This document shows positions 60,218 to 64,000 of a DNA stretch of 64,000 bases, in pieces (position 1 is the stretch's first letter; each line of letters opens with the position of its first letter). Source of the stretch: Streptomyces sp. NRRL F-6131. GTDB lineage: Bacteria > Actinomycetota > Actinomycetes > Streptomycetales > Streptomycetaceae. The notes below the pieces were generated by a model. It was not told the origin of the DNA. It was given only the letters and a program-made list of their open reading frames with translations, and made no database searches. The stretch is taken from positions 57,447 through 121,446 of the forward strand of contig JOHN01000019.1 in NCBI GenBank assembly GCA_000719695.1. The letters run 5' to 3'. The position numbers and the translations under genes were made by a program.

Positions 60218-61050
60218 TGCCCCGCCGCCACCTCCCGACCCGGCCGGGCACCGGCCCGGCGCGGGCGGCCCGCCCCGACACGCCCCCGCCGGTGATCCGG
60301 ATCCGCCGCCTCACCAAGTCCTACGGCCACGGCGACGCCACCGTGCACGCGCTGCGCGGCCCGGACGACCCGGCCACCGGCGCCCCGCTGGGCGTCGACC
60401 TGGACATCGAGCAGGGCGACTACGTCGCCGTGATGGGCAGCTCCGGCTCCGGCAAGTCCACCCTGATGAACATCCTTGGCTGCCTCGACGTGCCGACCGC
60501 CGGCCACTACCTGCTGGACGGCACCGACGTCGGCCACCTGGACGAGCAGCAGCTCGCGCTGGTGCGCAACCGCAAGATCGGCTTCGTCTTCCAGTCCTTC
60601 AACCTCGTCCCCCGCACCACCGCGCTCGCCCAGGTCGAGCTGCCGCTCGCCTACGCGGGCGTCCGGGCCGCCGAGCGCCGCCGCCGGGCGCTCGCCGCGC
60701 TCTCCCTGGTCGGCCTGGACGAGCGCGCCGGGCACCGCCCCAACGAGCTCTCCGGCGGCCAGCAGCAGCGCGTCGCGGTGGCCCGGGCGCTGGTCACCGC
60801 GCCCGCGATGCTGCTCGCCGACGAGCCCACCGGGAACCTGGACAGCCGCTCCACCGACGAGGTGCTCGCCCTGATCGACGGTCTCAACGCCACCGGCCGC
60901 ACGGTCGTGCTGATCACCCACGAGGACGAGGTCGCCCGGCACGCCAAGCGGGTGCTGCGGCTGGTGGACGGCGCGATCGTCGCGGACGTCCGGCGGGCGC
61001 CGGTCGACGGGCCGCCGCCGGTGCCGCACCGGGCGGAGGTGCCCGCGTGA
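60217..61050 (+). CDS. MacB-like ABC transporter ATPase
   Basis: A 277-residue ATP-binding subunit: Walker A MGSSGSGKSTLMNILG, Q loop FVFQSFNLVPRTTA, signature LSGGQQQRVAVARAL, Walker B LLADEPTGNLDS and His switch LITHEDE. It belongs to the LolD/MacB subfamily that powers mechanotransmission rather than classic transport. ATG 60217 overlaps the adaptor stop by one base; the GTGA junction at its end couples it to the permease. Confidence 0.95.
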   Translation: MPRRHLPTRPGTGPARAARPDTPPPVIRIRRLTKSYGHGDATVHALRGPDDPATGAPLGVDLDIEQGDYVAVMGSSGSGKSTLMNILGCLDVPTAGHYLLDGTDVGHLDEQQLALVRNRKIGFVFQSFNLVPRTTALAQVELPLAYAGVRAAERRRRALAALSLVGLDERAGHRPNELSGGQQQRVAVARALVTAPAMLLADEPTGNLDSRSTDEVLALIDGLNATGRTVVLITHEDEVARHAKRVLRLVDGAIVADVRRAPVDGPPPVPHRAEVPA

Positions 61051-62258
61051 TCGTCTGGCAGACCCTCCGCTTCGCGGCCGGCGGCCTGGCCGCCAACAAG
61101 GTCCGCTCCGCGCTCACCGTGCTGGGGGTGCTGATCGGCGTCGCCGCGGTGATCCTGCTGCTGGCCGTCGGCAACGGCTCCTCGGTCGCGGTCAAGGAGT
61201 CGATCACCTCGCTCGGCACCAACGCGCTGACCGTCACGGCCGGCTCCCCCTCCGGCGGCGCGCGCTCCGCGGGCACCGCCAAGAAGCTGACCGTCGCCGA
61301 CGCCCGGGCGCTGGCCACCGGGGCGGACCCGCGCGCCGTCCGGTCGGTGGCGCCGGTGGTGACCGCGAGCGGCACCGCCCTGGCCGGGGACATCGCGTAC
61401 AGCCCCGGCTCGATCGTCGGCACCTACCCGGCGTACTTCGAGACCGCCAACCAGCGGATCGAGCGCGGCGAGTACTTCACCCAGGACGACGTGCTGGGCT
61501 CCCGCAAGGTGGCCGTGCTCGGGGCGACCACGGCGAAGCAGCTCTTCGCCGACGCCGACCCGGTCGGCCGGTCGGTGACCGTGGGCGGCACCCCGTTCAC
61601 CGTGGTCGGCGTGCTCAAGGCCAAGGGCGGCAGCGGCTTCACCGACCCGGACGACGTGCTGATCGCGCCGTTGCCGACCGTGCAGAACGCCTTCACCGGC
61701 TTCGGCTCGGTCAACCAGATCATGGTGCAGGCGGACTCGGCGGACAGCACGGCCGCGGCCCAGTCCGAGATCACCCGGATCCTGCTCGGCACCCACGCGA
61801 TCGCCGACCCGGCCAGGGCGGACTTCCGGATCAGCAGCCAGGCCTCGCTGCTCAGCGCCCGGGAGTCGACCACGAGGACCTTCACCGTGCTGCTCGGCGC
61901 GGTGGCCGCGATCTCGCTGCTGGTCGGCGGGATCGGCATCACCAACATCATGCTGGTCACCGTCACCGAACGGACCAGGGAGATCGGCATCCGCAAGGCG
62001 CTCGGCGCCCCGCGCGGCGTCATCCTCGGGCAGTTCCTCACCGAGGCCACCCTGCTGTCGGTGGTGGGCGCCGGGCTGGGCGTGCTGGTCGGGATCGTCG
62101 GCGCGCACTTCAGGATCGTCGGCATCGAGCCGGTGGTGATCCCCGAGTCGGTGCTCGGTGCCTTCGGCATCGCCGTCGCCATCGGCCTGTTCTTCGGCAG
62201 CTACCCCGCCAACCGGGCCGCCTCGCTGCGCCCGATCGACGCCCTCCGCCACGAGTGA
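61047..62258 (+). CDS. MacB-like FtsX-family permease
   Basis: A 403-residue permease with one N-terminal helix (about 20-45), a large extracytoplasmic MacB_PCD domain (about 50-270) and three C-terminal helices of the FtsX type. GIGITNIMLVTVTERTREIGIRKALGAPR is the hallmark at the cytosolic side (split as ITNIMLVTVTERTREIG and IRKALG). GTG at 61047 overlaps the ATPase stop. It works with the ATPase and adaptor as a tripartite-like pump for peptides or lipids. Confidence 0.94.
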   Translation: MIVWQTLRFAAGGLAANKVRSALTVLGVLIGVAAVILLLAVGNGSSVAVKESITSLGTNALTVTAGSPSGGARSAGTAKKLTVADARALATGADPRAVRSVAPVVTASGTALAGDIAYSPGSIVGTYPAYFETANQRIERGEYFTQDDVLGSRKVAVLGATTAKQLFADADPVGRSVTVGGTPFTVVGVLKAKGGSGFTDPDDVLIAPLPTVQNAFTGFGSVNQIMVQADSADSTAAAQSEITRILLGTHAIADPARADFRISSQASLLSARESTTRTFTVLLGAVAAISLLVGGIGITNIMLVTVTERTREIGIRKALGAPRGVILGQFLTEATLLSVVGAGLGVLVGIVGAHFRIVGIEPVVIPESVLGAFGIAVAIGLFFGSYPANRAASLRPIDALRHE

Positions 62259-62274
62259 CCAAGGACCGCACACC

Positions 62275-62922
62275 ATGAGCCACGAGATCGAGCCGCGCAC
62301 CCCCGCCGAGCAGGTCCTCCTGCTCTCCACCGCGCCGGACGCCCGGGACGTCAGCGCCGAGCTGGCCGCACCGCCGCGCCGTCGGCTGCCCTGGGTGTCG
62401 CTGGTCCTGGCGGGCGCGGTGATCGCCACGGCGGCCTTCGCCGGCGGGGCCTGGTACCAGCGGGACCAGGGCTCCACCAAGGCGGCCGGCGGGTCCGGCC
62501 GGACGGCCGCCGCCGGGGCGCAGCAGCCGCGGACGGCGGCGAGCGGCGCCGCCGGCAACCGCCGCAACGGTCAGGGCGGTCAGGGCGGCGGCGCCGGGCA
62601 GGGCGGGCAGGGCGGGCAGGGCGGTTTCACCCGGGGCACCGTCAAGGCCGTGGACGGCACCACCGTCTACCTGACCGACGCCAACGGCAACACCGTCAAG
62701 GTGACCACCGGCGACTCCACCAAGGTGCAGCTCACCAAGGAGGGCACGGTCGGCGACCTCCGGCCCGGCCAGAGCGTCACCGTGGTCGGCACCCCCGCCG
62801 ACGGCGGCTACGCCGCGACCCAGCTGGTCGAGGGCGGCACCGGGTCCGGGGCCGGCGGGGCCGGGTTCGGCGGCTTCGGCGGCGGCCCCGGCAGGGGCTC
62901 CCGGACGGCGTCCGGCGGCTGA
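62275..62922 (+). CDS. Gly-rich membrane-anchored protein of the MacAB operon
   Basis: A 215-residue protein: cytosolic start, one helix (about 38-62), a Gly/Gln/Asn tract (NGQGGQGGGAGQGGQ), a small beta-rich DUF5666-like OB domain (TRGTVKAVDGTTVYLTDAN, then RPGQSVTVVG) and a Gly-rich tail. The Gly/Gln tract resembles the tail of the adaptor protein. It starts 17 bases after the permease stop. Function unknown; perhaps an extracellular accessory subunit. Confidence 0.75.
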   Translation: MSHEIEPRTPAEQVLLLSTAPDARDVSAELAAPPRRRLPWVSLVLAGAVIATAAFAGGAWYQRDQGSTKAAGGSGRTAAAGAQQPRTAASGAAGNRRNGQGGQGGGAGQGGQGGQGGFTRGTVKAVDGTTVYLTDANGNTVKVTTGDSTKVQLTKEGTVGDLRPGQSVTVVGTPADGGYAATQLVEGGTGSGAGGAGFGGFGGGPGRGSRTASGG

Positions 62923-62940
62923 CCGGCCGCCCGGAAGCCC

Positions 62941-62980
62941 GCGCGGCCCGGCCCGACATCCTCCGGGGGCCGGGCCGCGC
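62941..62980 (+). terminator. Efflux operon terminator
   Basis: A perfect 14-bp stem GCGCGGCCCGGCCC (62941-62954) with 62967-62980, 12-base loop, after the stop at 62922. Confidence 0.85.
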
Positions 62981-63165
62981 ACCACCCCGCCGACCTGCGC
63001 CGGAGCACCGCCGCGGCGGTGCGCACACCATCGAGGCCGGACCTGCGGGTCCCTCCGTACAAAACCGCCCGATAAGGTGTTAATCCAACATTCATCGATG
63101 GCCCATAGCCTCCCCGAGCTAGCCTCAAGCTGAACGCCATCGTCCGACCGGGAGGCGGAACCCCC

Positions 63166-63957
63166 GTGCAAGGCACTGTGTCGACACCAGGAACATCGGC
63201 GGTGAACAGCGGCGGCCAGGGGGAGGCCTACCTCCTCGTTGTCGACGACGAACCGAACATCCGCGAGCTGCTGTCCGCCTCGCTGCGCTTCTCCGGCTTC
63301 CGGGTGGCCTCCGCCGCCAGCGGCGCCGAGGCGCTCGAACTGATCGCCGCCGACCGCCCCGACCTGGTCGTCCTGGACGTGATGCTCCCCGACCTCGACG
63401 GCTTCACCGTCGTCGAGCGGCTCCGCGAGCAGACCAGCCGCGGCCTCATCGCCGGGCCCGGGCACGGCCACCCCGGCGACCACCTGCCGGTGCTCTTCCT
63501 CACCGCCAAGGACGGCGTCGGCGACAAGGTCCAGGGCCTCGCCGCGGGCGCCGACGACTACGTCACCAAGCCGTTCAGCCTGGAGGAGCTGATCGCCCGG
63601 ATCCGCGCCATCCTGCGCCGTTCCGGCGGGCCGGCCGAGGACGGCCGGCTGATCGTCGCCGACCTCGTCCTCGACCCGACGGCGCACGAGGTGACCCGCG
63701 GCGGCGTCGTCGTCGCGCTCTCCCCGACCGAGTTCAAGCTGCTGCACTACCTGATGGCCAACGTCGGCCGGGTGGTCTCCAAGGCGCAGATCCTCGACCA
63801 CGTCTGGGCCTACGACTTCGGCGGCGACCTCTCGATCGTCGAGTCCTACATCTCCTACCTGCGCCGCAAGCTCGACTCCGGGCCCAGCCACGGGCCCAAG
63901 CTGATCCACACCGTGCGCGGCATCGGCTACGCCCTGCGCCGCCCCCCGCAGGGCTGA
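63166..63957 (+). CDS. OmpR-family response regulator with receiver insertion
   Basis: A 263-residue regulator: a 20-residue leader, receiver domain with LVVDDEPN, phospho-acceptor Asp in VVLDVMLPDLDGF and Lys in DYVTKPFSLEEL, then a winged helix with RRKLDSG and HTVRGIGYALRR. About 15 extra residues (GLIAGPGHGHPGDHL) lie between the third helix and PVLFLTAKD. GTG at 63166; a relatively AT-rich stretch at 63057-63120 upstream should hold the promoter. The cognate kinase is expected just beyond the window. Confidence 0.92.
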   Translation: MQGTVSTPGTSAVNSGGQGEAYLLVVDDEPNIRELLSASLRFSGFRVASAASGAEALELIAADRPDLVVLDVMLPDLDGFTVVERLREQTSRGLIAGPGHGHPGDHLPVLFLTAKDGVGDKVQGLAAGADDYVTKPFSLEELIARIRAILRRSGGPAEDGRLIVADLVLDPTAHEVTRGGVVVALSPTEFKLLHYLMANVGRVVSKAQILDHVWAYDFGGDLSIVESYISYLRRKLDSGPSHGPKLIHTVRGIGYALRRPPQG

Positions 63958-64000
63958 CCGCCCGAGCCCGCCACCCGATGCCCCTCCCGTCCCCCCGCCG

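Overview
The window is chromosomal DNA of a high-GC actinomycete, almost certainly Streptomyces or its close relative Kitasatospora. The evidence is the extreme GC bias at third codon positions, frequent GTG starts, GTGA/ATGA stop-start overlaps, and a gene order (pbpA-ftsW-pstP-fhaB-fhaA, tRNA-Leu, paaN, bkd genes, thiC, LacI regulator-hisC) familiar from Streptomyces. I see no rRNA, insertion sequence, prophage or CRISPR array. Most long alternative reading frames are shadows of real genes.

Layout. 1-6525: cell-wall/division and Ser/Thr phospho-signalling operon on the minus strand (start of pknB, then pbpA, ftsW, pstP, fhaB, fhaA). 6944-7065: tRNA-Leu(CAG) with a UUCG terminator. 7142-12041: LuxR-type two-component system, divergent from an MprF/LysX-like lipid aminoacyltransferase and a polytopic membrane protein. 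12099-16292: SpoIIE-type phosphatase, then a J-domain/rhodanese reading frame. 16482-24923: DUF5819-HTTM pair, FUSC transporter, SpoU methyltransferase, cell-wall hydrolase with two peptidoglycan-binding repeats, and a PNPOx-VOC operon with a clear operator. 25124-32553: XRE and CGNR regulators, FAD monooxygenase, PaaN, a GT-C mannosyltransferase-like protein and a TetR regulator. 32596-38852: Lrp/AsnC regulator divergent from a branched-chain 2-oxoacid dehydrogenase operon (E1 alpha, E1 beta, E2), then a globin-reductase fusion. 38863-41453: Nudix, holin-like, cupin, TenA and a small membrane protein.

41532-46970 is the most distinctive part. It is a five-gene operon: an OleA-like thiolase, a family 2 glycosyltransferase, an OleC-like AMP ligase, a cytochrome P450 and an OleD-like dehydrogenase. 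No OleB hydrolase is present. This is the gene logic of a beta-lactone or long-chain olefin pathway with unusual tailoring genes. A 48-bp palindrome containing TGAGTAC-GG-GTACTCA lies just upstream. 47052-51115: flotillin with a small NfeD-like partner, then a TPP riboswitch and thiC.

51257-63957: LAXTG surface protein, VOC protein, metallophosphoesterase, a LacI regulator with a probable operator, an HisC-type aminotransferase, a MacAB-like efflux operon with a Gly-rich fourth gene, and an OmpR-type response regulator whose kinase lies beyond the window.

Several paired DNA signals link genes. PaaR-type palindromes sit at both paaN and the bkd operon. OmpR-like direct repeats precede the MacAB operon. 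Large loop-free palindromes occur at 9047, 36733 and 46990. All coordinates come from reading the sequence by eye. Functional names rest on motif recognition, not database searches.
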